A stretch of 5,182 nt of DNA from Clostridia bacterium (GTDB taxonomy: Bacteria; Bacillota; Clostridia; CAKSNL01; HGM11501). The stretch covers positions 1 to 5,182 of the forward strand of contig JAFPCL010000128.1 in assembly GCA_017390225.1 (NCBI GenBank). The letters are read 5' to 3'. Below, piece by piece: positions 1 to 4,940 of this stretch. The translations under genes and the position numbers were made by a program. Within the stretch, counting starts at the first letter, position 1. The number at the start of each line of letters is the position of its first letter. The notes beneath the pieces were generated by a model that was not told where the DNA came from, ran no database searches, and saw nothing but the letters and a program-made list of their open reading frames with translations.

Positions 1-273
1 ATTTCACTCAAGCAAATCCTTCCCAAACTGAAAGAATTGTTGGCGGAAAACGCCATAGGGGTGCTTCTTATCAAGCCACAATTTGAAGCAGGGAAAAAAG
101 CACTAAATAAAAAAGGCATCGTCCGTGACGAGAAAACACGGGAAGCCGTAAAAAATGATATCATCGCTTTTTCTGAGAGCTTAGGTTTTGAAAAAATCGG
201 CGTGTGCGTGTCGCCCATTACCGGTGGCGACGGCAATATAGAATATCTGCTGGCTTTAAAAAAAGAATCGTAG
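1..273 (+). CDS. tlyA: TlyA family rRNA (cytidine-2'-O)-methyltransferase, C-terminal part (5' end outside window)
   Basis: This is the last 90 codons of a gene open at the left edge; the reading frame runs in from base 1, so an internal TTG at 37 is not the real start. TlyA proteins carry an N-terminal S4 RNA-binding domain and a C-terminal FtsJ/RrmJ-like SAM-dependent methyltransferase domain, and 2'-O-methylate cytidines in 16S and/or 23S rRNA. Only the end of the methyltransferase domain is visible. It contains the family motif LIKPQFEAG (visible residues 23-31), the following KKGIVRD, and the terminal SPITGGDGNIEYLL. The Lys of IKPQFE and the Glu of GNIE match the last two members of the K-D-K-E catalytic set known from RrmJ-like enzymes. 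The TAG stop (271-273) lies inside the first GTAGG hairpin repeat. Identification is firm; whether both 16S and 23S are modified cannot be told from this fragment. Confidence 0.93.
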   Translation: MSLKQILPKLKELLAENAIGVLLIKPQFEAGKKALNKKGIVRDEKTREAVKNDIIAFSESLGFEKIGVCVSPITGGDGNIEYLLALKKES

Positions 274-296
274 GGCGTGCAGGGTCTCGGTACGCC
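269..296 (+). repeat. GTAGG hairpin repeat, copy 1 (same sequence as copy 4)
   Basis: A GTAGG (270-274) leads into the arm GGCGTGC (274-280), a 9-base loop and the arm GTACGCC (290-296), a 7-bp stem with one G-T wobble. The 28 bases match 419-446 with a single difference, and that T/C change at 291 turns a G-C pair into a G-U pair, so folding is kept. Only TTT follows, so on its own it is a poor terminator. It overlaps the tlyA stop codon. Confidence 0.8.
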
Positions 297-325
297 TTTA
301 GAGGATAGAGAAAAATTGCGAGGTA

Positions 326-358
326 GGCACGACACATGGGTCGTGCCGTACTTTTTTT
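326..358 (+). terminator. Rho-independent terminator for tlyA; also GTAGG hairpin 2
   Basis: A perfect 8-bp stem, GGCACGAC (326-333) with GTCGTGCC (340-347), has a 6-base loop. Four bases later comes a run of seven T (352-358) on the plus strand. It lies 53 bases after the tlyA stop and fits the end of that transcription unit. It is preceded by GTAGG (323-327) and followed by CCG, as in the neighbouring hairpins, so it may be a dispersed element that also works as a terminator. Confidence 0.65.
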
Positions 359-359
359 G

Positions 360-384
360 GTAGGAACAATCGGAGATTGTTCCG
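360..384 (+). repeat. GTAGG hairpin 3
   Basis: GTAGG (360-364) begins a perfect 9-bp stem, GGAACAATC (363-371) with GATTGTTCC (375-383), with a 3-base loop GGA. It is followed by G, giving the CCG end shared with the other hairpins. No T-run follows, so it is not a terminator. The stem sequence is unrelated to those of the other three hairpins. Confidence 0.7.
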
Positions 385-418
385 TGGTGGTTGATTCGGG
401 GATGAAAGGAAATCGAAA

Positions 419-455
419 CGTAGGGCGTGCAGGGTCTCGGCACGCCGTTTTTTTT
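419..455 (+). terminator. GTAGG hairpin repeat, copy 4, with T-run (plus-strand terminator-like)
   Basis: The arms GGCGTGC (424-430) and GCACGCC (440-446) form a perfect 7-bp stem with a 9-base loop. G447 and eight T (448-455) follow. In the plus direction this has the form of an intrinsic terminator and could act as a second stop behind tlyA. The T-run overlaps the stop codon of the converging CotH-like gene (454-456). For that minus-strand gene the T-run lies on the wrong side, so no convincing terminator of its own is visible. Bases 419-446 repeat 269-296 with one mismatch. Confidence 0.6.
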
Positions 456-2181
456 ATTCATAATAGCCCATGGCTTCCGTCAAATCTTCAAGAAAATAGC
501 TACTGCGTGTGTGGATAAAGTCCAAGGAAGCATTGACCGCGGTTTGCCAGGTTGCCATGGTGTAGTTTTTCGGCTGATAGAAATCAATCATTTGAGGTAC
601 TTCATTTTGAAGCTGTGTCATGCCCGATGTAAACACATTGGCAAGGCGCATTCTGCTGCGGGGAGAAGCAATCGATTTACAGTAGGCGATAAAGCGGGTG
701 CGGAAGCCGTCGTTTTTCAGGCAGAAATCGAAAAGTCCTTGCAGATATAAAGAATCGGGATATGCCCTCTTGATCGAAAGCTCGGGCACATAGTTCGAAA
801 GCACATAGCGGAAGGTGTCGGTGTCGGCAAGGGAGTACAAATCCGAAGAGAGTTTGGCTTCATAGCGCCCAAAGCAGAAATCCATGTCACGGGCGGCAAA
901 GCGCCACTTGCCGTCGGAATATTCGTTGCCCGGCTGGGCTACTCCCTTATAGCGCCACAGGCGCACGTTGTTGTGAGGCCAGTCGGTGTTGGCAAGATAC
1001 AGATTGACTGCCATATACTGCATGAAGCTGTCTATATCCATCTTTTCGGAAAGTGCAGAGAAAGCGGCATCATGGTCGGCATCGGACGCGGAAAGCATGG
1101 TAGTGCAGAGCTTTGTCCAGTCCTCTAAATCCGAATCCTCGCCGTTGTCCACTTCGTAATAGAACCAAACACCACAGTAGCGGCAATAGTCGCCGGATTT
1201 ATGCTCGTCGCACTTGCGGCTTGTATCCAGCTCGGATTTAATAATGACCACATCATCTTTTTCTGCCAAATCATAGGTGTCGGCAAAATAGTCGTCGCCG
1301 ATATCGTCCTTCATATCCAAAACGCCGTAGTATTTGCCGTTTAAGTAGACCGTGACAAACACGGAATATTGTGCGGCAACCTTGGGGGCAACAAGGGATA
1401 AAAAGTTGTTGGCAGTGCCGTCACGAAGAAAATTCACGTTTTGCGGATCGCAATTCAGCCCACCCAAGGAATCGTTGCCACCGTTGCGAAGCACAAGGCG
1501 TGCAAACTTATCCTGCATTTCGCCCTTGTCCTTGCCTGCCATGTAGGGGCGATTTAAAAGATTGCCCTTGAAGTTTTTAGAGCCGTTGTATTTGGTTTCA
1601 TCATAATAGCCGTCTTTTCTGGCAATCAGGCGGAAGGAAACCATATCATGAATCCGAGAAGAGCCGCCGAACACACGGATGCCGGCATTCTGCGCCAAAA
1701 GAAGTGTGCCGGAAGCATTATAAATTTCCACATGCACGGGGCGTTCCCAGTCCTTACCGCTCTTGTCGGGGTTCTCCAAAATGCCGATTTTCTTATCGTA
1801 AAGATTTTTGTTATCGGTGGTCAGACAGACCACACGGGCGGTGCGCTTGCGGGCTTTGAAATAGGTGTGGGTCTTAATGCGCCCCAAAAGCTCGCCGTCC
1901 TTCCCGTAGCAGGCAGCGCGCACCACACAGCTGTCGCCTTCCTTTAAAACCGTGAGGGGTGACACGTATTCGCTCGATGCCGTCGTCGGCTCGTCGCCGT
2001 TTAACGTGTAGTATATCTTTGTGTCTTTGTCTGCATTGTCGGGCAGAGAAAGAGAAAGCACAGATGCCCCCTCATAGCTCCCCCCGGGCAGGGAAAAGAC
2101 AGGGTTGACATAGGCAAATGCCGCCAAAGAAAAACAGCAAGAAAAGATCAAAATTAAAAGTGGAATTACATATTTTTTCAC
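454..2181 (-). CDS. Secreted CotH-family kinase-like protein with N-terminal chitobiase/hexosaminidase C-like (CHB_HEX_C) domain
   Basis: The product has 575 residues. Residues 1-23 form a signal peptide ending AFA before Tyr24, so it is exported; the Cys pair at 15-16 lacks a good lipobox. Residues about 26-110 resemble the small beta-sandwich CHB_HEX_C domain, with the hallmark IYYTLNGDEPT at 57-67. Residues about 145-490 match the CotH family: VRVFGG-like IRVFGGSSR (168-176), LVLRNGGND (229-237), NTDWPHNNVRLWR (398-410) and ARDMDFCFG (430-438). The last two correspond to the family's N-D...N and D-x-D...G positions, expected to bind metal and ATP as in the atypical spore-coat kinase CotH. 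All look intact, so an active extracellular protein kinase is possible; the substrate is unknown. A Cys/His cluster lies at C324, H327, C333, C336. The start is GTG (complement of 2179-2181), six bases after an AAGGGGGG Shine-Dalgarno-like run. It has its own promoter and converges on tlyA. The family call is firm; kinase activity is inferred. Confidence 0.88.
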   Translation of the reverse strand: MKKYVIPLLILIFSCCFSLAAFAYVNPVFSLPGGSYEGASVLSLSLPDNADKDTKIYYTLNGDEPTTASSEYVSPLTVLKEGDSCVVRAACYGKDGELLGRIKTHTYFKARKRTARVVCLTTDNKNLYDKKIGILENPDKSGKDWERPVHVEIYNASGTLLLAQNAGIRVFGGSSRIHDMVSFRLIARKDGYYDETKYNGSKNFKGNLLNRPYMAGKDKGEMQDKFARLVLRNGGNDSLGGLNCDPQNVNFLRDGTANNFLSLVAPKVAAQYSVFVTVYLNGKYYGVLDMKDDIGDDYFADTYDLAEKDDVVIIKSELDTSRKCDEHKSGDYCRYCGVWFYYEVDNGEDSDLEDWTKLCTTMLSASDADHDAAFSALSEKMDIDSFMQYMAVNLYLANTDWPHNNVRLWRYKGVAQPGNEYSDGKWRFAARDMDFCFGRYEAKLSSDLYSLADTDTFRYVLSNYVPELSIKRAYPDSLYLQGLFDFCLKNDGFRTRFIAYCKSIASPRSRMRLANVFTSGMTQLQNEVPQMIDFYQPKNYTMATWQTAVNASLDFIHTRSSYFLEDLTEAMGYYE

Positions 2182-2187
2182 AAAAAT

Positions 2188-2195
2188 CCCCCCTT
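2188..2195 (-). promoter_or_regulatory. Ribosome binding site of the CotH-like gene, unusual G-run
   Basis: On the minus strand AAGGGGGG precedes the GTG start by six bases. A G replaces the usual A of AAGGAGG, which would give a G-U pair with the 16S rRNA tail. It supports the GTG as the true start, since the first residues MKKY begin a normal signal peptide. Confidence 0.6.
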
Positions 2196-2210
2196 GTAGT
2201 ATACGAATTC

Positions 2211-2240
2211 AGTATAGCACAGAGGCGGGCAGTTTGTAAA
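2211..2240 (-). promoter_or_regulatory. Sigma-A-type promoter of the CotH-like gene
   Basis: On the minus strand the -35 is TTTACA (complement of 2235-2240) and the -10 is TATACT (complement of 2211-2216), 18 bases apart, with an extended -10 TGC directly upstream. Transcription should start near 2204, giving a leader of about 20-25 bases. A vegetative-type promoter does not point to late-sporulation control, despite the name CotH. Confidence 0.65.
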
Positions 2241-2278
2241 GAATTTTTTGTGGATTTGCAGGATGTTTTGAAGCATGT

Positions 2279-2300
2279 AAATAAAATGCCGTTTGCGGCA
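2279..2300 (-). terminator. Rho-independent terminator of the polysaccharide deacetylase gene
   Basis: On the minus strand TGCCG-CAAA-CGGCA (complement of 2287-2300) is followed at once by TTTTATTT. The stem is short (5 bp) but G+C-rich. It lies about 35 bases after the deacetylase stop and upstream of the promoter for the CotH-like gene, so the two same-strand genes look separately transcribed. Confidence 0.5.
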
Positions 2301-2334
2301 AAAAAATTAGATAGAACGATTGTCATTTTGAAAA

Positions 2335-3024
2335 TCACGGATCAATAAAGCAAATGGGCTTTTTCGGGCATTCCGAAAGAAGCCCCGTTTCATAGCCTTG
2401 GCGGTCGATAAAGTCCAAAATGGCAGGCAGAGCGATTGCAGAAGCGCGCATGTTGTGCATCAAAATCACGGGGGTTTCTTCTCGCACAATGCCTGTGACG
2501 GTGCGGCGGATGATTTTTTCTGTTGATACGGAGGCACCGATGGCATCGGCGGTGTCCACATTCCAGTCCCATAGAATATAGCCGCCGTTTTGAAGCCGTT
2601 TATATTGATTGCGGGACAGGGAAGGCATACTGCCAAAGGGCGTGCGTGCCAAATAAAACTCTTGTCCCGTCAGCTGAAACAAAGATACCCGCACCTCGTC
2701 CATTTCCCACAGGGGCGAAAATTCCGTTTGATAAAATTGTTCTTTTTTGTGTCCCACGCCATGCAGACCGATGCCGTGTCCCTCTGCGATGATTTTTTCC
2801 ACAACATCCGGTCGCTCGTCGCTGTATACTTTCAGGATAAAGAAGGTCGCCACGGCATTGTGCTCTTTGAGCGTATTTAAAATTTCCTCCGTGTAGCCGG
2901 TGGGGCAATCGTCGAAGGTGATGTAGACGGTTTTGGTTTGTCCGTCGGCAAGCACATGGCGCACGGGCACATAAAACAGAAGAAGCAAGCAGGGAAGTAA
3001 AAGATAATAATATTTCTTATTCAT
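2335..3024 (-). CDS. Polysaccharide deacetylase (NodB homology domain, carbohydrate esterase family 4), exported
   Basis: From ATG at 3024 the product has 229 residues. Residues 5-20 are hydrophobic and serve as signal peptide or anchor, with possible cleavage after VLA (24-26). The NodB domain follows: TFDDCP (36-41) with Asp38/Asp39, HGVGH (88-92) with the two metal-binding His, RTPFG (127-131), WDWNVD (152-157) and ILMHN (187-191). These are the five motifs of metal-dependent de-N-acetylases that remove acetyl groups from N-acetylglucosamine or N-acetylmuramic acid, usually in peptidoglycan (PgdA/PdaA types). Cys40 stands where most members have Gly (TFDDGP). The reading frame extends 12 codons further to a TTG at 3058-3060, but those residues would put a poor stretch before the signal peptide. 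Neither start has a recognisable Shine-Dalgarno site. The exact substrate cannot be set from sequence. It is divergent from the methyltransferase gene. Confidence 0.88.
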   Translation of the reverse strand: MNKKYYYLLLPCLLLLFYVPVRHVLADGQTKTVYITFDDCPTGYTEEILNTLKEHNAVATFFILKVYSDERPDVVEKIIAEGHGIGLHGVGHKKEQFYQTEFSPLWEMDEVRVSLFQLTGQEFYLARTPFGSMPSLSRNQYKRLQNGGYILWDWNVDTADAIGASVSTEKIIRRTVTGIVREETPVILMHNMRASAIALPAILDFIDRQGYETGLLSECPKKPICFIDP

Positions 3025-3060
3025 AGTGCATGATATGAAAAAAAGAAAAGCACTATGCAA
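3022..3060 (-). promoter_or_regulatory. Inverted repeat over the deacetylase start codon, with weak promoter-like hexamers
   Basis: CATAGTGC (3022-3029) and GCACTATG (3050-3057) are perfect 8-base inverted repeats 20 bases apart. On the minus strand the ATG start is the end of one arm. A TATCAT (complement of 3030-3035) is a possible -10 and TTGCAT (complement of 3055-3060) a poor -35, 19 bases apart. If real, transcription would begin within a base or two of the ATG. The alternatives are an operator or an RNA hairpin that hides the start codon. Confidence 0.3.
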
Positions 3061-3066
3061 AAAAAC

Positions 3067-3094
3067 TTGACTTTGGAAAAGAAAAAGATATAAT
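3067..3094 (+). promoter_or_regulatory. Strong sigma-A-type promoter of the methyltransferase-lipoprotein unit
   Basis: TTGACT (3067-3072) and a consensus TATAAT (3089-3094) are 16 bases apart. Transcription should start near 3101, giving a leader of about 26 bases before the ATG at 3127. Confidence 0.75.
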
Positions 3095-3111
3095 AGAAGA
3101 TATCGAAAGTG

Positions 3112-3117
3112 AAAGGA
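3112..3117 (+). promoter_or_regulatory. Ribosome binding site deciding the methyltransferase start
   Basis: AAAGGA lies nine bases before ATG 3127. A GTG at 3109 in the same frame would overlap this site, has no Shine-Dalgarno of its own and would add six residues that are not typical of the family, so ATG 3127 is preferred. Confidence 0.6.
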
Positions 3118-3126
3118 TTTAAAATC

Positions 3127-4233
3127 ATGGAATTTGTTGTACCCACATTATTTGGACTCGAAGCCCTCACAGCGAAGGAGCTTCGCTTTATGGGCTATGA
3201 AAATGTGACCGTTACCGACGGCAGAGTGCTCTTTTCGGGCGACGCATCTGCGGCGGCGCGTGCCAATATTCGCTTGCGCACGGGCGAGCGTGTGCTATTT
3301 AAAGTCGGAAGCTTTCATGCGGAAACCTTTGATGATTTGTTTGAAGGCACAAAAGCGCTTCCCTGGCGAGATTTTCTTCCCAAGGATGCACAGTTTCCCG
3401 TGAAGGGCGGCAGTGTGCGCTCTAAATTATTCTCCGTGTCCGACTGTCAGGCGATTATTAAAAAAGCCATCGTGGAATCCATGAAGAAAGAGTATAAAAT
3501 CGATTGGTTTCAGGAAACGGGCGATTTGTATCAAGTGCAGTTCGCCATCATGAAGGATGAAGTCACGATTATGCTCGATTTGTCCGGCACAGGGCTTCGA
3601 AAGCGCGGCTATCGCCCGGCATCCAACGATGCGCCCCTGCGGGAGACCATCGCCGCAGGCCTTGTGATGCTCTCCGGCTGGCGTGCAACAGAAGTTTTGG
3701 CAGACCCCTTCTGCGGCTCCGGCACCATTCCCATCGAAGCCGCCATGTGGGCGCGCCACATCGCCCCGGGTCTGTCCCGTTCGTTTGCAGGAGAACACCA
3801 TGCGTATCTTCCTAAAGAAATCTGGGAAGAAGAAAAGGAGCGAGCAAAAGCCGACATCCGTGACGTGGACTTTGTGATTTTTGCATCGGATTTAGATAAA
3901 AACTGCGTGTCCCTCACGGATAAGAATAGCACACTGGCAGGGGTGCGAGAAAACATCCGCATCACCAAACGAGATGCCACGGAGTTTTTCTCCAAAACCC
4001 CCGGCGGCTGCCTCATCTGCAATCCGCCCTACGGCGAGCGCATGGGCGACAAAAAAGAAGCCGAAGAGCTCTACCGCGGCATGGGCAAAGCTTTTTTGCA
4101 GCTTCCCGAATGGAGAATCAACGTCATCACCGCCCACGAAGGCTTTGAGAGGTTTTTCGGCAAAAAGAGCGACAAGAAACGAAAGCTCTATAATGGGATG
4201 CTCAAGTGCTATTTGTATCAATACAGAACGTGA
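3127..4233 (+). CDS. ypsC: THUMP-domain class I SAM-dependent RNA methyltransferase (YpsC/RlmL-N type, probable 23S rRNA guanine-N2 methyltransferase)
   Basis: From ATG 3127 the product has 368 residues, close to the usual length of Bacillus YpsC-type proteins. The N-terminus (EFVVPTLFGLEALTAKEL) is typical, and a THUMP RNA-binding domain spans about residues 40-155. The linker LRKRGYR (157-163) followed by APLRETIAAGL is conserved in the family. The Rossmann methyltransferase domain has motif I DPFCGSGTIPIEAA (193-206), an acidic ASDLD (253-257) for SAM ribose binding, and the catalytic NPPYGER (299-305), typical of N-methylation of exocyclic amino groups. By analogy with the N-terminal half of E. 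coli RlmL, the likely target is m2G2445 of 23S rRNA; this is inferred from family only. It is cytoplasmic, starts a two-gene unit with the lipoprotein gene 21 bases downstream, and is visibly richer in G+C than that gene. All motifs are intact. Confidence 0.92.
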   Translation: MEFVVPTLFGLEALTAKELRFMGYENVTVTDGRVLFSGDASAAARANIRLRTGERVLFKVGSFHAETFDDLFEGTKALPWRDFLPKDAQFPVKGGSVRSKLFSVSDCQAIIKKAIVESMKKEYKIDWFQETGDLYQVQFAIMKDEVTIMLDLSGTGLRKRGYRPASNDAPLRETIAAGLVMLSGWRATEVLADPFCGSGTIPIEAAMWARHIAPGLSRSFAGEHHAYLPKEIWEEEKERAKADIRDVDFVIFASDLDKNCVSLTDKNSTLAGVRENIRITKRDATEFFSKTPGGCLICNPPYGERMGDKKEAEELYRGMGKAFLQLPEWRINVITAHEGFERFFGKKSDKKRKLYNGMLKCYLYQYRT

Positions 4234-4254
4234 GGAGAAGGGGAGGGGTGCTGC

Positions 4255-4767
4255 ATGAAAAAAACATGGCGCATCATGGTTTTATTGGCTTTTATCGTTT
4301 TTTCTTTAACCGCCTGTATTCCTTTTGGGAGAACTTATGACAGTGATACAGAAGAAGATGTATTTCGCACCATCGTGCAATCAATCAACCAAGAAGATAA
4401 AGAAATACTGCAAAGTCTTTTTTCGAAAAAAGCATTGGATGATACAGAAAATATGGAGGAGTGCATCGCGTGTTTATTTCGTTATATAGACAATAAACCA
4501 ATTAAAATACAAGGAACACCGGCAAGTCAAATCAGCACGGATTATGAAAACGGAGAAAAGATAGAAAAAATACAGAGCACGCAAGAAGTCATTACCGAAA
4601 CGGGCGTGAAATATAAGCTTCATATTGTTATGTATAGTGAAGATACCAAAAATCCCGATAATGTTGGGATATATATTTTGCGTGTAATAGAAGGCGCCAA
4701 TCCATCCAATGGATTTAAAGATACGAATCCCGATAATCCGGGCATTTTTGTACCGGCACAGGAATAA
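4255..4767 (+). CDS. Small lipoprotein, probably DUF5104-like
   Basis: The product has 170 residues. A short basic start and hydrophobic core lead to the lipobox LTAC (18-21), so Cys21 should be lipidated and the mature protein held on the outer face of the membrane. The mature part is mainly acidic and polar. It begins with an alpha-helical stretch (about 32-78) of the form EDVFRTIVQSINQED...LFS, followed by alternating beta-like segments (about 82-145) ending in NPDNVGIYILRV. This layout resembles DUF5104-type clostridial lipoproteins with an NTF2-like fold; that match is from memory and function is unknown. A second NPDN-x-GI motif at 159-165 gives a short internal repeat. ATG 4255 follows GGGAGG (4241-4246) by eight bases. 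The 21-base gap after the methyltransferase stop has no promoter, so co-transcription is likely. The gene is visibly more A+T-rich than its partner. Confidence 0.78.
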   Translation: MKKTWRIMVLLAFIVFSLTACIPFGRTYDSDTEEDVFRTIVQSINQEDKEILQSLFSKKALDDTENMEECIACLFRYIDNKPIKIQGTPASQISTDYENGEKIEKIQSTQEVITETGVKYKLHIVMYSEDTKNPDNVGIYILRVIEGANPSNGFKDTNPDNPGIFVPAQE

Positions 4768-4818
4768 AACACAAGAAGTTTTTGCACGGGAATCAGAAAA
4801 AATCCATCCATACAACAA

Positions 4819-4850
4819 GGACAGTTTTTGGCAAATTGTCCCGGCTTTTT
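4819..4850 (+). terminator. Rho-independent terminator after the lipoprotein gene
   Basis: GGACAGTTT (4819-4827) pairs with AAATTGTCC (4833-4841) over 9 bp with one G-T wobble and a 5-base loop. Five T (4846-4850) follow after CGGC. It lies about 50 bases after the lipoprotein stop. The four-base gap before the T-run weakens the call. Confidence 0.5.
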
Positions 4851-4855
4851 AAAAT

Positions 4856-4894
4856 CACAAAAAATTATTGCGGCTATCCGCAATATTTTTTTGT
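4856..4894 (+). repeat. Palindromic element copy A, upstream of the ATPase promoter
   Basis: The core ATTGCGG-CTAT-CCGCAAT (4867-4884) is a perfect 7-bp hairpin. It is extended by ACAAAAAA (4857-4864) pairing with TTTTTTGT (4887-4894), giving a nearly continuous palindrome with a run of A on one side and T on the other. That is the form of a bidirectional intrinsic terminator. The same element recurs at 4941-4976. Confidence 0.7.
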
Positions 4895-4901
4895 ACAAAA
4901 C

Positions 4902-4931
4902 TTGACTTGTTTCTTTGTTTTGTGGTATACT
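4902..4931 (+). promoter_or_regulatory. Sigma-A-type promoter of the AAA ATPase gene
   Basis: TTGACT (4902-4907) and TATACT (4926-4931) are 18 bases apart, with an extended -10 TGG directly before the -10. Transcription should start near 4938, just before palindromic copy B, leaving a leader of about 55 bases. Confidence 0.7.
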
Positions 4932-4940
4932 TATTGCAGA

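Noticed and set aside
36..40. TTG at 37 as the start of a small 78-residue protein
   Set aside because: The frame is open to base 1 and the upstream residues continue the TlyA pattern, so this is an internal Leu codon of a truncated larger gene.
269..447. Possible CRISPR array from the repeated 28-base unit
   Set aside because: Only two copies match, each is itself a hairpin, the space between them contains other hairpins rather than spacers, and no cas gene is present.
1352..1947. Plus-strand open frames opposite the CotH-like gene
   Set aside because: They have no start signals or recognisable domains and are explained by the codon use of the real gene on the minus strand.
2072..2348. Open frames on both strands in the gap between the deacetylase and CotH-like genes
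   Set aside because: The gap holds a terminator and a promoter for the minus strand, and the frames have no ribosome binding site or family match.
3089..3106. GATAT-rich stretch (GATATaatagaaGATATC) as an operator
   Set aside because: It overlaps the -10 and start region of a sigma-A promoter and is simple A+T-rich sequence; without further copies it cannot be separated from chance.
3427..4022. Long minus-strand open frames opposite the methyltransferase gene
   Set aside because: They lie fully inside a gene with all family motifs in order, have no ribosome binding site and encode low-complexity, Arg/Ser/Ala-rich products typical of antisense shadows.
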